A stretch of DNA of 64,000 nucleotides, taken from contig JACRLC010000091.1 in assembly GCA_016235425.1 (NCBI GenBank), positions 1-64,000 on the forward strand, in the 5' to 3' direction. This document shows, piece after piece, positions 10,207-18,947 of the stretch; position 1 is the first letter of the stretch, and each line of letters begins with the position of its first letter. This stretch comes from Chloroflexota bacterium (GTDB taxonomy: Bacteria > Chloroflexota > Anaerolineae > Anaerolineales > Villigracilaceae). Under the pieces are notes generated by a model. The model did no database searches. It was not told where the DNA came from and saw only the letters and a list, made by a program, of their open reading frames with translations. A program made the translations under genes and the position numbers.

Positions 10207-10947
10207 TTAATTTCCAATTTCGGCCAGCGCCGCATCAATCTTTGATTGGAACTCGCTGAACGGCTGTGCACCTTCGATAAGCACGGTTTTGGTTTCGCCG
10301 TTGACAGTATAGGTCATTACAAAAGAGGGTGTGGCCTTAATTCCCGCGGCACGCCCATCGTTAAAATCCTGATTCACCTCATCGCTGTACTTCCCGCCAC
10401 TGACGCAGGAATTATACGCGCCCATATCCAGTCCAACGGACTCGGCAAACGCGCTCAACCGGCGGTCGGTGTAATCGCCGATATTTTCACCGTTTTGATT
10501 TACAAAGATAATATCGTGCATTTCCCAGAACTTACCCTGGTCGCCTGCGCAATAAGCGGCTTCCGCCGATGCGCGTGATTCCGGCCCGATGAATTCACCG
10601 AAGGAGTTATACACAAAATAAACCTGGCCCGTGGCAACGTAAGCATCGACCAACTGGGACTCGGTCTGCTCGAAGAACCTGCGGCAGTATGGGCATTGGA
10701 AATCGGAATACTCTTCGATCTTGATCGGGGCATTTGGATCGCCAAGGCCGTTGCCCTGCGCCTCAGGCCGGACGATTGCCTCCGGTGTGACAACTGCACC
10801 GACAGGTTTAAAATTTGGATAAATGAAAAAGAATGCGACCAGGATCGCACCCACCGCAACCAGACCGATCGTGAAGAGCCGTGAGCGCATTTGTTCGCGG
10901 CGCATTTGCTCACGGCGCTGTTGGCGTTTACTTATCTCTTTTGTCAT
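10207..10947 (-). CDS. Membrane-anchored DsbA-like thioredoxin-fold protein
   Basis: Extracytoplasmic thiol-disulfide oxidoreductase of the DsbA/BdbD class. A very basic N-terminus (residues 1-23) precedes one membrane helix (about 24-43). The thioredoxin fold then carries the redox motif CPYC at residues 85-88 and the cis-proline loop (KATPSFV) near the C-terminus. The fold faces outward. It would oxidise or isomerise exported proteins, which fits a genome with cysteine-paired SLH exoproteins (see 56107-62800). Single gene ending at a shared terminator. 246 residues. Confidence 0.9.
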   Translation of the reverse strand: MTKEISKRQQRREQMRREQMRSRLFTIGLVAVGAILVAFFFIYPNFKPVGAVVTPEAIVRPEAQGNGLGDPNAPIKIEEYSDFQCPYCRRFFEQTESQLVDAYVATGQVYFVYNSFGEFIGPESRASAEAAYCAGDQGKFWEMHDIIFVNQNGENIGDYTDRRLSAFAESVGLDMGAYNSCVSGGKYSDEVNQDFNDGRAAGIKATPSFVMTYTVNGETKTVLIEGAQPFSEFQSKIDAALAEIGN

Positions 10948-11034
10948 ACTTTCTCCTCATCATCTTTGAAAGATAGGTGGAAATTTTCCCATGTCAAAAT
11001 GGATTTGTCCAGCCCAGGGTTAAAGGGTTCTTAT

Positions 11035-11871
11035 TTACCCCATCAAACGCGCATCCATCCAAATGGTCATCATCTTGAAGACTTCGGCCTGATCCGGCTC
11101 GTTGTGAATTTCGTGATACCACTCATCCCAGATGTGCAGGGTAATATTTTTATTACCTTTTTGGGCAAATTCGCGGCTGGCCTGTGCGGATGTGATTCGG
11201 TCCGCGCCGCCGTGCATGAGCAGAAGCGGCAAAGAGAATTCTGACGCGTGATCGAGCGCCCACAAACCGGCATCGAAAATCGAAACGAACTGGCGCGCGC
11301 TGATCCGGTCGTGCACCAGCGGGTCGTTGACGTACGCGTCCACAACCTTTTGATCACGCGAGATGGCCGCGGTTTCAAGACCGGAAGCCTGGGTGAAGCC
11401 GGGAGCGATATTGTTCATAAAACGTCCAAGGGCAACCTTGATGGCAGGCGGCTCAAAGGCAAGTTTGAGGAACGGCCCGGTGGCGATCACACCCGCAAGC
11501 TCAGGTTTGCGGCGCAATCCATAGTTCAGCGCCTCTCCCCCGCCCATGCTGTGGCCGTAAAGGAAACGCGGCAGTCCTGCATAGCGCTTCGCGGCCTGCG
11601 CGGTCAAATCATCGACATCATCCATGAGGGCATCATAAGAGGGCGTATGGCCGCGCGTTCCGCCGGATTTCCCATGCCCGCGCTGGTCGAAACCGAGCAA
11701 GGCATAGCCCGCTTTTGCAAAGGCCGCGCCCGCGTTGCTGTAACGACCGGCGTGTTCGCCCAGCCCATGCACGAGGCAAACCACTGCCTTCGGTGTGCCA
11801 TCCGGTTCCCAGCCTTGTGCGAAGAAATCCAGGCCATCGCGTGACTTCCAATCCATTTCAAAGGTGTTCAT
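11035..11871 (-). CDS. Alpha/beta hydrolase, monoacylglycerol lipase-like
   Basis: Serine hydrolase of the lysophospholipase/monoacylglycerol lipase group (Hydrolase_4). The nucleophile elbow GHSMGGG, the acid in LLMHGGADRITS and the catalytic His in WYHEIHNE are visible. There is no signal peptide, so it is cytoplasmic. ATG 11871 is used because GGAGG lies 6 bases upstream and it sits one base after the stop of the preceding gene; a longer reading would overlap that gene. It is the last gene of the long minus-strand run. The substrate, a lipid ester or similar, is inferred from family only. Confidence 0.9.
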   Translation of the reverse strand: MNTFEMDWKSRDGLDFFAQGWEPDGTPKAVVCLVHGLGEHAGRYSNAGAAFAKAGYALLGFDQRGHGKSGGTRGHTPSYDALMDDVDDLTAQAAKRYAGLPRFLYGHSMGGGEALNYGLRRKPELAGVIATGPFLKLAFEPPAIKVALGRFMNNIAPGFTQASGLETAAISRDQKVVDAYVNDPLVHDRISARQFVSIFDAGLWALDHASEFSLPLLLMHGGADRITSAQASREFAQKGNKNITLHIWDEWYHEIHNEPDQAEVFKMMTIWMDARLMG

Positions 11872-11872
11872 T

Positions 11873-12481
11873 TTATCCTCCAACTGTGATCTTGAATTCA
11901 CATTCCTTTGCGCCGAGCGCACGGCAGGAAGTTTCTTCGATATCGTGCTCATGGCCCATAGCCCAATACAGGGATTCGCGGATCAGGCCAAGTGTTACGA
12001 AGCAGATCGGGACGGAATCGGATTGGCCTAAAGTAGAGGGAGAGGCATGGTCAACGAAGAGCAGGTCCAGGTCGAGTGTGTGAATGGTGCCATTGCCCTG
12101 ATCCATGTTGAGCAAGCGCATAAGCAATTCGAGTGCCGGCTTGCGCCGCAGGCTGGCTGGGAGTCCGCGCACAATTGCGGCCTGCGCTTTGAAACCGATG
12201 GATGCGTCATTCAACAGCCGCTCCCAGAGTTTTCCGCCGATACTCAATAAAATACCGCGCGCCCCGCGGCCGTAGTATGTGCGTAACGCGGTTTGTAGTT
12301 TGGCATAAGCCTGCGCGGCGCGCGCATCGTCCAAAGCAGTGAAGTGCGCGGGATTGGCCCACTCAACGGGAAGTCCGGCCTTATCCAGCACAGCCGAAAG
12401 CGTATCGTGACCCAGGCTGGCAGACAGGGTTTCGACAAATGCGCGCATGATTTTCGGAGGAAATTCAACCCCATTACCCAT
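11873..12481 (-). CDS. V4R-like (4-vinyl reductase fold) protein, second copy
   Basis: Small cytoplasmic protein resembling the upstream neighbour along its whole length (shared YYGRGARG / FYGRGGRG segment and a C-terminal ligand-binding-like domain ending ETSCRALGAKECEF). The end matches the V4R/hydrocarbon-binding pattern in which cysteines near the C-terminus are conserved. ATG 12481 overlaps the upstream stop by 8 bases and is preferred to the longer start at 12556. It lacks the CxxC-type cluster of its paralogue. Function unknown; the V4R fold binds small ligands or cofactors in characterised proteins. Confidence 0.7.
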   Translation of the reverse strand: MGNGVEFPPKIMRAFVETLSASLGHDTLSAVLDKAGLPVEWANPAHFTALDDARAAQAYAKLQTALRTYYGRGARGILLSIGGKLWERLLNDASIGFKAQAAIVRGLPASLRRKPALELLMRLLNMDQGNGTIHTLDLDLLFVDHASPSTLGQSDSVPICFVTLGLIRESLYWAMGHEHDIEETSCRALGAKECEFKITVGG

Positions 12482-13097
12482 GATTGACTGCCTCGCCAAC
12501 TTCAAAACGGCAGTAAGGATCGCCTTTTGCCATGCAGTGTGTTTCCGTAATTTCAAAAGACCTGCCGGTTGCCCATTGCACGGCTTCGCTTATGGAACCG
12601 ACATACAGGTGGCAAATCGGCCCGTCGCTGGTGCGGCTGTGACAGATGGCGCAGGTATCTTCAATATAAGCCAGCCGTTCGCCCTCCTCCAGCCATGCGT
12701 TTACATTTGGATTGGACTTCTTGAGCGCGCCCACCATGCCATTCAAAATGAATTTGATGCGTTGTTTTTCGGGGAGCAATTTTAGCGCCACGCCTGCAAT
12801 CCCAAGCATGGCGGCCTGTTCACGCACGCCGTATTGAAACGATGCCTTGCCGATACGCCGCAACATGCCGCGCCCGCCGCGCCCATAAAAATCTTCGATG
12901 GCCTGATTCAGGCGGGCATAATCCGCGGTCTTAATGCCGGGGGCAAGATCATTAGGAGGAAAGTTGCCGATAAATCGCTCCAGGCCGCTGGCTCGCAAGA
13001 CGGCGTTCAAGCCATTCTCGCCCATCACCTCCTGGGTTGAAGAGAGCGCCTGCCGCACGAGCGCATTCACAATCACATCATCGTCTCGATGAGCCAT
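12474..13097 (-). CDS. V4R-like (4-vinyl reductase fold) protein, first copy
   Basis: Paralogue of the next gene. The N-terminal half is helical (FYGRGGRGMLRRIG), and the C-terminal half carries a cysteine-rich V4R-like domain: CAICHSRTSDGPIC, then THCMAKGDPYCRFEV at the end. The ending with Cys-x(6)-Cys-x-Phe is typical of V4R domains, known from bacteriochlorophyll-associated and aromatic-sensing proteins. The extra cysteines could bind a metal or be redox active (inference). It sits between a GNAT gene and its paralogue in one co-directional run. 207 residues. Confidence 0.7.
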   Translation of the reverse strand: MAHRDDDVIVNALVRQALSSTQEVMGENGLNAVLRASGLERFIGNFPPNDLAPGIKTADYARLNQAIEDFYGRGGRGMLRRIGKASFQYGVREQAAMLGIAGVALKLLPEKQRIKFILNGMVGALKKSNPNVNAWLEEGERLAYIEDTCAICHSRTSDGPICHLYVGSISEAVQWATGRSFEITETHCMAKGDPYCRFEVGEAVNHG

Positions 13098-13105
13098 ATA
13101 GCCTC

Positions 13106-13957
13106 CTATAATTGGTAAATAAACACCGGATACTGTTCGCCTGTTCGAACGAATCCCAACTTTTGGTAAAGGGAAAGCGAGGCGGCGTTATCGGCCTGGG
13201 TATTGACTGTGAGCCGCGGTAGATTCTGCGCATTCAGACGGAGGGTGAGATCACCCACCAAAGCGGACCCTATCCCCCGGCCCTGCGCTTCCTTTCGGAC
13301 CCCAAGCCTGGCGAGGTGCGCCCCCAGCATATTCCCGGTGCTGATCTGATACCCCACCACCCTTCCGGCCTCCTCTGCAACCGTGGCAAAGATGGCCTGC
13401 GAAAAAGCTTTTTGCAGTGCCTGGATCGAATTATGCCAAAGCGGTTCAAACGCGTCCGCATCGGCATCGGCAACGGCCGGCAAATCTTCGGCCAGCATGG
13501 GACGAATGTCAATCCCATTCGGGAGAGGACGCGGGGTAAAGAGACGCGTCTTCCATTCAAGAAGGATGATGCTCTGAAGCTCTTCAAAGCCGCTTGTTTT
13601 TAGAAGTTCCTGAAACCAGGGCTTGACGGCAATGGCGACCACTTGTGCGCCGCCTGTGTGAATGATCTCGGTGCGCGCCGCTTCCCATAACGGCGACCAG
13701 GCCTCGGGTCCGGAAAGACGCGAGACGTGTGTAAAAAGGCGCACCCAGGCCGCTCCGGGAGGGTCCTGCGGGCAGGCCAGCGCGGCGATGATCCGTCGCT
13801 GATCTTCGAGAACCCAATAATGCGGAGAGCCAAGCCATTCGAGCGGCGTGCGCCAATCCAAATGACGATGCACGCGGGCCTCGAAGAACATGAGGTTGGC
13901 GATCTGCTCTCCATCAGCAGTTTCGGCCGGGCGGGGTTGCAGGCTGACCGAGATCAT
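13106..13957 (-). CDS. GNAT family N-acetyltransferase
   Basis: Acetyl-CoA-dependent acyltransferase. The C-terminal half has the acetyl-CoA loop (LGVRKEAQGRGIGSALV) and the N..A..LYQKLGF motif typical of GNAT. The N-terminal half looks like a second, degenerate GNAT fold, giving 283 residues against about 150 for a single domain. Its start overlaps the stop of the TPR gene by four bases (ATGA), implying translational coupling. The substrate is unknown. Confidence 0.88.
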   Translation of the reverse strand: MISVSLQPRPAETADGEQIANLMFFEARVHRHLDWRTPLEWLGSPHYWVLEDQRRIIAALACPQDPPGAAWVRLFTHVSRLSGPEAWSPLWEAARTEIIHTGGAQVVAIAVKPWFQELLKTSGFEELQSIILLEWKTRLFTPRPLPNGIDIRPMLAEDLPAVADADADAFEPLWHNSIQALQKAFSQAIFATVAEEAGRVVGYQISTGNMLGAHLARLGVRKEAQGRGIGSALVGDLTLRLNAQNLPRLTVNTQADNAASLSLYQKLGFVRTGEQYPVFIYQL

Positions 13958-14478
13958 GATTTCATGCGCATGAAGAATCTGAGTATTCGTTCAAGGAGGT
14001 TCGGTTTTTGTTTCGCTTCGAGCGCGCCCATCATTTTGAGGGCCGAGTCTGTTATCTTTCCCGTTTTGAGTTTTAGCGACGCGGCCGATTTCATGACCAT
14101 GGCGCGCATATCGCCTTCGCCCGCCTCGGCAAAAAGCTCGGCGGAACGTTCGTAGGAGGCAATGGCTTCGTCGTATCGCTTGAGGGCTTCGAGCGCGGCG
14201 GCCTGGTTGCCGAGTGCCATGGCCTGGCGATTGATGTCATTTGCTCCCGCAAAGACGAGGTCCGTGCCAAGTGCGGCGGTGAGGGCCTCCTCCGGTTTGC
14301 CTGCCTGCAAAAGGGACACGCTGAGATTGTTTTGCATTTCAGCCGCGAGCAAGCCTGCGCGGCCAAGCGTAAATCCATCTGCGGCCCGGCGAAAAAGATC
14401 GGCGGCCTGATCAAATTGTTTTCTGCTGAAGGCTTGTTTGCCTTCTTCGGCAAGTTTGGAAGGGTCAGTGTTGGTCAT
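13954..14478 (-). CDS. Tetratricopeptide-repeat protein
   Basis: Helical repeat protein of about 174 residues. Repeats of alternating Ala/Leu-rich helices with the TPR spacing are visible (AEEGKQAFSRKQFDQAADLF, later AAALEALKRYDEAIASYERS). It is likely a cytoplasmic protein-protein adaptor. The start at 14478 is chosen because the repeat begins right after it; the longer start at 14523 lies in a repetitive intergenic element. Coupled to the GNAT gene by a four-base overlap. Partner unknown. Confidence 0.8.
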   Translation of the reverse strand: MTNTDPSKLAEEGKQAFSRKQFDQAADLFRRAADGFTLGRAGLLAAEMQNNLSVSLLQAGKPEEALTAALGTDLVFAGANDINRQAMALGNQAAALEALKRYDEAIASYERSAELFAEAGEGDMRAMVMKSAASLKLKTGKITDSALKMMGALEAKQKPNLLERILRFFMRMKS

Positions 14479-14509
14479 GAATAATACTCGGATGTCATGA
14501 TCGAGATTT

Positions 14510-14605
14510 CCTTCGGCCTGCACTCAGGGCAGGCTTCGCTTCGCTCACCTGTGCCTGCCTGTCCTGGCGGCCAGGCCAGGGCGCACGGTGCAGGCAGAAT
14601 GACAT
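14510..14605. repeat. Imperfect palindromic repeat element
   Basis: GC-rich stretch with nested inverted repeats (cctggcggccaggccagg and gcaggcaca-like arms). Its end, gtgcaggcaga, recurs near 23000 beside the parB gene, and its cttcgcttcgctcac start resembles 22926-22950 and 44620-44655. It looks like a dispersed intergenic repeat rather than a gene. Confidence 0.5.
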
Positions 14606-14611
14606 CTAAAT

Positions 14612-15289
14612 TTACAGCGTTATATCCAGCAAACCTTCGGCCACCGAACGCAGGCGTTCCCTGGACATGTCGCTGAGTTTCATCGCCAGTTCGAGATACG
14701 GACGGTTGACCGGCTGGCAGACAAAATTCTGGATGTCTTCGGGAAGATCCAGGAATTTCTGCATGGCTTTCTGGTTGGACATCCATTGCCCCACGGGACC
14801 GCTTTGGTCAAAGAAGGTATCGATGCGGCTGCCCATCACTGCGAGGATGGATTCAAGCTCCGGCACGGGGATGGGACGCGCGCCCATTTCATAGGATTTC
14901 AAGCGGGGCTGTGAGATGCCGGTCTCATCCGCGATGTGCTTGAGCGACATGTTTACGTTGTTGCGTTCCTGGCGCAGGAGCGCGCCGATCATGCGTTGAC
15001 GCAGACCGATCAATCGCGTCAGGTCGAGCGATTCGACCGGTGAGGCAGCGTCGGAAATCACCTCGCGTCCCCAAAACCGATTGATGGGTAACTTGAGATA
15101 AAAGACGAGCGTCTCGAGTTCCGGCAGGGAGGGCGCACGCTGGCCTTCCTCATAAGCGCGAAAAATCCCCGGCTTCACTCCAATGGCGTCAGCGCATTCC
15201 TTGATACTGCGGCGTTCTGCCAGGCGCGCATCGCGGATCAACAAGCCGAGTTTTTTTGTACGCAATGTGATCTGGGTATGAAAATCCAT
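14612..15289 (-). CDS. XRE-family regulator with tandem helix-turn-helix domains
   Basis: Cytoplasmic DNA-binding protein with two XRE/Cro helix-turn-helix units: LGLLIRDARLAERRSIKECADAIG.. (about residues 13-60, shown in parts) and MIGALLRQERNNVNMSLKHIA.. (about 100-150). A helical tail follows with no ligand domain I can name. ATG 15289 has GAGG six bases upstream; the longer ORF start would overlap the CpaF gene. Its place just downstream of cpaF suggests regulation of the Tad or surface programme (inference). Confidence 0.85.
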   Translation of the reverse strand: MDFHTQITLRTKKLGLLIRDARLAERRSIKECADAIGVKPGIFRAYEEGQRAPSLPELETLVFYLKLPINRFWGREVISDAASPVESLDLTRLIGLRQRMIGALLRQERNNVNMSLKHIADETGISQPRLKSYEMGARPIPVPELESILAVMGSRIDTFFDQSGPVGQWMSNQKAMQKFLDLPEDIQNFVCQPVNRPYLELAMKLSDMSRERLRSVAEGLLDITL

Positions 15290-15332
15290 GGTACCTCGCA
15301 ACGATTGAATGCACTGATTATAGCAGAGAGTA

Positions 15333-16661
15333 TCAACGTACCTGGCGGCCAGCCTTCTGTTCGGCGGCCAACTTCGGCGCAAAAATTTCAACGCCCAATT
15401 TGAAACCGGCGGCTTCAAGCCGCGGACCGAAGTTTGGCCGAATGCCTGTGGGCTTCAACTCACCGGCCACTTTGCCTTCAGATGAAACGCTCGTCTGCTC
15501 GAACTTGAAGATATCCGTCAACACAACTGTTTCACCCTCCATACCCGCCACCTCGGTGATGGCCGTGATCTTGCGCTGCCCATCCCTCAAGCGCGTTTGC
15601 TGGACGATCACGTCAATCGCCGAGGATATTTGCTGGCGCACCACTTTAAGCGGCAGGTCCATGCCTGCCATTAACACGAGCGTTTCAATGCGGGAGAGCG
15701 CATCGCGCGGCGTATTCGCATGGACAGTGGTAAGGGAACCGTCATGGCCGGTGTTCATGGCCTGGAGCATGTCAAGAGCTTCACCGCCGCGCACCTCACC
15801 GACCACAATACGGTCGGGCCGCATACGCAGGGAATTGCGAACCAGTTCGCGGATCGAGACCGCCCCAACTCCATCCACGTTCGCGGTTTTGGTTTCCATA
15901 CGCATAACGTGATCCTGTTGCAACTGCAGCTCGGCGGCATCTTCAATCGTGATGATGCGCTCGCTCTCAGGGATAAAGCCGGAGAGCACGTTCAGCAATG
16001 TGGTTTTCCCCGAGCCGGTGCCGCCGGAGATGACAATATTAAAGCGCGCGATCACGCAGGCACGCAAAAAATCCGCCATGCCCTGCGTCATCGAACCGAA
16101 ATTGATCAGGTCATCCACCTTGAGTTTATCCTTGCTGAATTTTCGGATCGTGATGGATGGCCCGTCAACCGCGACCGGCCTCACCACCGCATTGACGCGC
16201 GAACCATCCGGCAGGCGCGCATCCACGGTGGGGCTGTCCGCGTCCACGCGGCGGCCAAGCGGCAGAATGATATGATCGATGATCTGCAAGACGTGATCGT
16301 CGTCGTCAAATGTCACCGTGGATTTGGAGAGTTGTCCCTTGCGTTCCACGTAAACTTTCTTCGGGCCGTTGACCATGATCTCGGTCACTTCGGGGTCGTC
16401 CAGCAGGGATTGGATCGGGCCAAAGCCGAGCAGGTCATTCAACACCTGGTCGAAGATCTGCTTTCGCACATCATCGGGAAGTTTCAACTGCGTCTGATCA
16501 TAAATGCGCGAGATTTGCTCCTGGAGAAAAACTGCGCGCTGGGGCGCGGCAATTCCCTCCGTTTCAACCGCGCGCGCAAGATTATCGGCAAGATATTTCT
16601 TAAGGCGGATCAAGTCCTGGCCGCTCAGGCGCGATGGCGCCGGGGATGATGGCCGGGTCAT
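15333..16661 (-). CDS. cpaF: CpaF/TadA-type secretion ATPase
   Basis: Hexameric ATPase that drives Tad/Flp pilus assembly or a related type IV filament system. It has an N-terminal helical domain, Walker A (SGGTGSGKTTLLN), the Asp box with Glu (ITIEDAAEL), Walker B-like (IVVGEVRGGEALD) and the His box (TGHDGSLTTVHANT). 442 residues is normal for CpaF. Its ATG overlaps the preceding small gene by four bases. The tadB/tadC membrane partners and prepilin genes are not in this window, so the machine is incomplete here. Confidence 0.93.
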   Translation of the reverse strand: MTRPSSPAPSRLSGQDLIRLKKYLADNLARAVETEGIAAPQRAVFLQEQISRIYDQTQLKLPDDVRKQIFDQVLNDLLGFGPIQSLLDDPEVTEIMVNGPKKVYVERKGQLSKSTVTFDDDDHVLQIIDHIILPLGRRVDADSPTVDARLPDGSRVNAVVRPVAVDGPSITIRKFSKDKLKVDDLINFGSMTQGMADFLRACVIARFNIVISGGTGSGKTTLLNVLSGFIPESERIITIEDAAELQLQQDHVMRMETKTANVDGVGAVSIRELVRNSLRMRPDRIVVGEVRGGEALDMLQAMNTGHDGSLTTVHANTPRDALSRIETLVLMAGMDLPLKVVRQQISSAIDVIVQQTRLRDGQRKITAITEVAGMEGETVVLTDIFKFEQTSVSSEGKVAGELKPTGIRPNFGPRLEAAGFKLGVEIFAPKLAAEQKAGRQVR

Positions 16662-16957
16662 GCTTTGTCTTCCTCGCGGACCGCTTCCTCGTCCGGCATG
16701 ATCCAGATGATCTGAGCGCGGCGCACTGCGATAAACGGCGCTTCAAACTGGACCTTTCCATCTGATCCCGTTATAGAGGCATTCGTTACGGCCAGGAATA
16801 ATTCATCGTGTTCAAGCTCATCCTTGATACGTTCCCCGCGGCGGACGTGCACGAAGCCCCTGATAAGATGGCTGGAGGTCTGCATGGTTGCAGGCACGGC
16901 AACCTTCGAGATCACATCCGTATAGAACTTTCCCTTTTCATCGTATTCAATGGTCAT
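16658..16957 (-). CDS. Small conserved-looking protein between cpaE and cpaF
   Basis: 99-residue soluble, acidic protein with no family I recognise. It has a beta-rich pattern (THLIRG-like strand, FVHVRRGERI, FIAVRRAQIIWIMPDEE) and no signal peptide or membrane helix. It is tightly coupled to cpaF by a four-base overlap and lies 17 bases after the cpaE-like gene, so it probably belongs to the same complex or its control. No function assigned. Confidence 0.75.
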   Translation of the reverse strand: MTIEYDEKGKFYTDVISKVAVPATMQTSSHLIRGFVHVRRGERIKDELEHDELFLAVTNASITGSDGKVQFEAPFIAVRRAQIIWIMPDEEAVREEDKA

Positions 16958-16974
16958 GTTTCTCTCCCGTGTTT

Positions 16975-18126
16975 TTATCCGGCGCGCAAGCGGCGCGCCA
17001 TTTCGGTTATTTGCTTTGCCATATCCCGAAAAACAATCGAGGCCGTATCGTTGGGGAACTTTATGGAGAAAGGCTGGTGCTGGTTATTTGCCAGGGCAAA
17101 ATTACCGCCCAAATAAGGCACGGCTGTTTTGATCGGCAGTTCAAGAATTTTTTCGACCTCGGGTTTACTCAAGCCTTCCAAACCGATCGCCCGGTTAAGG
17201 ATCGCATAAATGGAAGACGCATCCAACCCCTTGTTCTGAAGATACTGCCACATCGTCTGCGTCAATTCGACCGTGCTCATATCCGTGCCGATGATCAGCG
17301 CAACCAGGTCGGCGTTTTGGATCAACGGCAGGCTGAACTTGGAAAGCGACCGCCCCAGGTCCACAAGGACATAATCGAAGTGTGCCTTCAGGGCGCTGAT
17401 AATGTCCCAAATCCGTTCAACCTTGAGGTGAAGACTGCTTTCCGGGTCGGGTGAGCCTGCCAGCAGATGGAATTTCCAAACGGGTACTTCCGTGAGTTCT
17501 TCGCTCAAAAATTCCGCCGTCAATTCCCCCGGCATCTTATCCGAAATGGTCACAAGATTAAGCGTACCCTTATATCCCACGGTCGGAGCAATCGAACCAA
17601 TCGGCAGGACCATATCCAGGACCGACACGCGGCTCTCAGGCTGTTCGTACGCAATGGTCATGGCGATATTCGCGCACAGAGACGAGGTTCCCACGCCGCC
17701 CTTGGCGCTCAGAAAAACGATCAACAAACCGCCCTGCTTTACAGACGCCGCGGTAATCCCCAACAGGCGTCCAACCGCCTCATTTAGCGCGGGCAGTGCC
17801 TGGCCGGATTTGACGATGTATTCATTGAAACCGGCGTCAAGGCATGACCTAACGCGCGCCACTCCCGGGTCACTGCTCAACGCGATCACAGGGATATTGG
17901 AAGTGCGCGCGTCCTGTCGAAGCTTGATTGCCAAATCCTCCCCTCTCAGGTCCGATAAGACCGGGTCGACGATCAGGAGGTCGGGTCGGTCGCGCCAGGC
18001 AAAGATCAGCCCTTCCTTGCCGGAAACGGCCTGGAGCACGTCATATTTCTGCTCGGTCAAATTCCGGGCGATGAAATTTTGGCTGGCGACATCCGAATCG
18101 ACGATCAGGATCTTTTTTCCGGTCAT
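16975..18126 (-). CDS. CpaE-like protein: receiver domain fused to MinD/ParA-type ATPase
   Basis: Localisation ATPase of Tad/Flp systems. Residues 1-120 are a response-regulator receiver (LIVDSD; phosphoacceptor in LLIVDPVL). Residues about 135-380 are a MinD-family ATPase with deviant Walker A (SAKGGVGTSSLC) and a Walker B-like YVLVDLG. CpaE proteins position the pilus machinery. GGAAGG lies 8 bases before ATG 18126; the longer ORF start has no support. The sensor kinases upstream could phosphorylate the receiver (inference). Confidence 0.9.
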   Translation of the reverse strand: MTGKKILIVDSDVASQNFIARNLTEQKYDVLQAVSGKEGLIFAWRDRPDLLIVDPVLSDLRGEDLAIKLRQDARTSNIPVIALSSDPGVARVRSCLDAGFNEYIVKSGQALPALNEAVGRLLGITAASVKQGGLLIVFLSAKGGVGTSSLCANIAMTIAYEQPESRVSVLDMVLPIGSIAPTVGYKGTLNLVTISDKMPGELTAEFLSEELTEVPVWKFHLLAGSPDPESSLHLKVERIWDIISALKAHFDYVLVDLGRSLSKFSLPLIQNADLVALIIGTDMSTVELTQTMWQYLQNKGLDASSIYAILNRAIGLEGLSKPEVEKILELPIKTAVPYLGGNFALANNQHQPFSIKFPNDTASIVFRDMAKQITEMARRLRAG

Positions 18127-18221
18127 GATGTTACCTTCCTTATCCTCGCCTTCCTGAAACCGCAGGCGCAAAGACGGGCAATGAGCGGCAAAGGCTACGG
18201 AGAAAGGTCATTTCACGAAAA

Positions 18222-18917
18222 TCACGCTTCAAACGGAGGCATCAAGTAACCCAGCCCGGAGCGCGTAACAATGTGATGAGGATTGTGGGCATCCTCCTCC
18301 AATTTTTGGCGCAGGCGGGCAATGCTCACCCAGAGAATTTCCTTGTCGTTTTTGTACTCTGCGCCCCACACGCTGGTCAGCAGTTCTTCAGAGGTAAGGA
18401 TCTTCCCGATGTTATGGGCAAATTGAAGCAGAAGCCTGTATTCCGTGGCGGATAGCGAGATGGGTTGTTCGCCGCGCCATACTTCTGCGCGGGCAAAGTC
18501 GATCTTCAAATTGTCATGCGTGAAAAAGCGCGCCTGGCCGGTATCGGCGGGAGGCTGGGCGCGGCGCAAAACCGCACGGACACGCGCCAACAACTCGGTG
18601 GCCGAAAACGGTTTGACGAGGTAATCATCCGCGCCAAGGTCCAGCCCGCGGACGCGGTCCTGCTCCTCGCCTTTTGCGGTCAGGATCACGATTGGCACAG
18701 TCGAGAATTCGCGCAGGCGCTGGCAGGTGGCAAAGCCGTCCAGCCTCGGCATCATCACATCCAGCAGAACCAGGTCAATCGGCTGTGTGGAAAAAACGTC
18801 AAGGGCCTGCACCCCATCCTGTGCAGTGACCACTTCATAGCCTTCCGTGCGCAGGTTGGCTTCCAACAGACGCAGATAGCGGGGTTCATCGTCCACGATC
18901 AAAATGCGCTTGGACAT
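18222..18917 (-). CDS. OmpR/PhoB-family response regulator
   Basis: Receiver domain (ILIVDDEPRYL; phosphoacceptor Asp in LVLLDVMMPRLDG; Lys in YLVKPF) followed by a winged-helix DNA-binding domain (SATEYRLLLQFAHN..LTSEELLTSVWG, shown in parts). AGGAGG directly upstream supports ATG 18917. It follows two histidine kinase genes by 30 bases and is the likely partner of one or both. Confidence 0.94.
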   Translation of the reverse strand: MSKRILIVDDEPRYLRLLEANLRTEGYEVVTAQDGVQALDVFSTQPIDLVLLDVMMPRLDGFATCQRLREFSTVPIVILTAKGEEQDRVRGLDLGADDYLVKPFSATELLARVRAVLRRAQPPADTGQARFFTHDNLKIDFARAEVWRGEQPISLSATEYRLLLQFAHNIGKILTSEELLTSVWGAEYKNDKEILWVSIARLRQKLEEDAHNPHHIVTRSGLGYLMPPFEA

Positions 18918-18947
18918 ACAGCCTCCTTGAAAAAACAAGAATTGAAA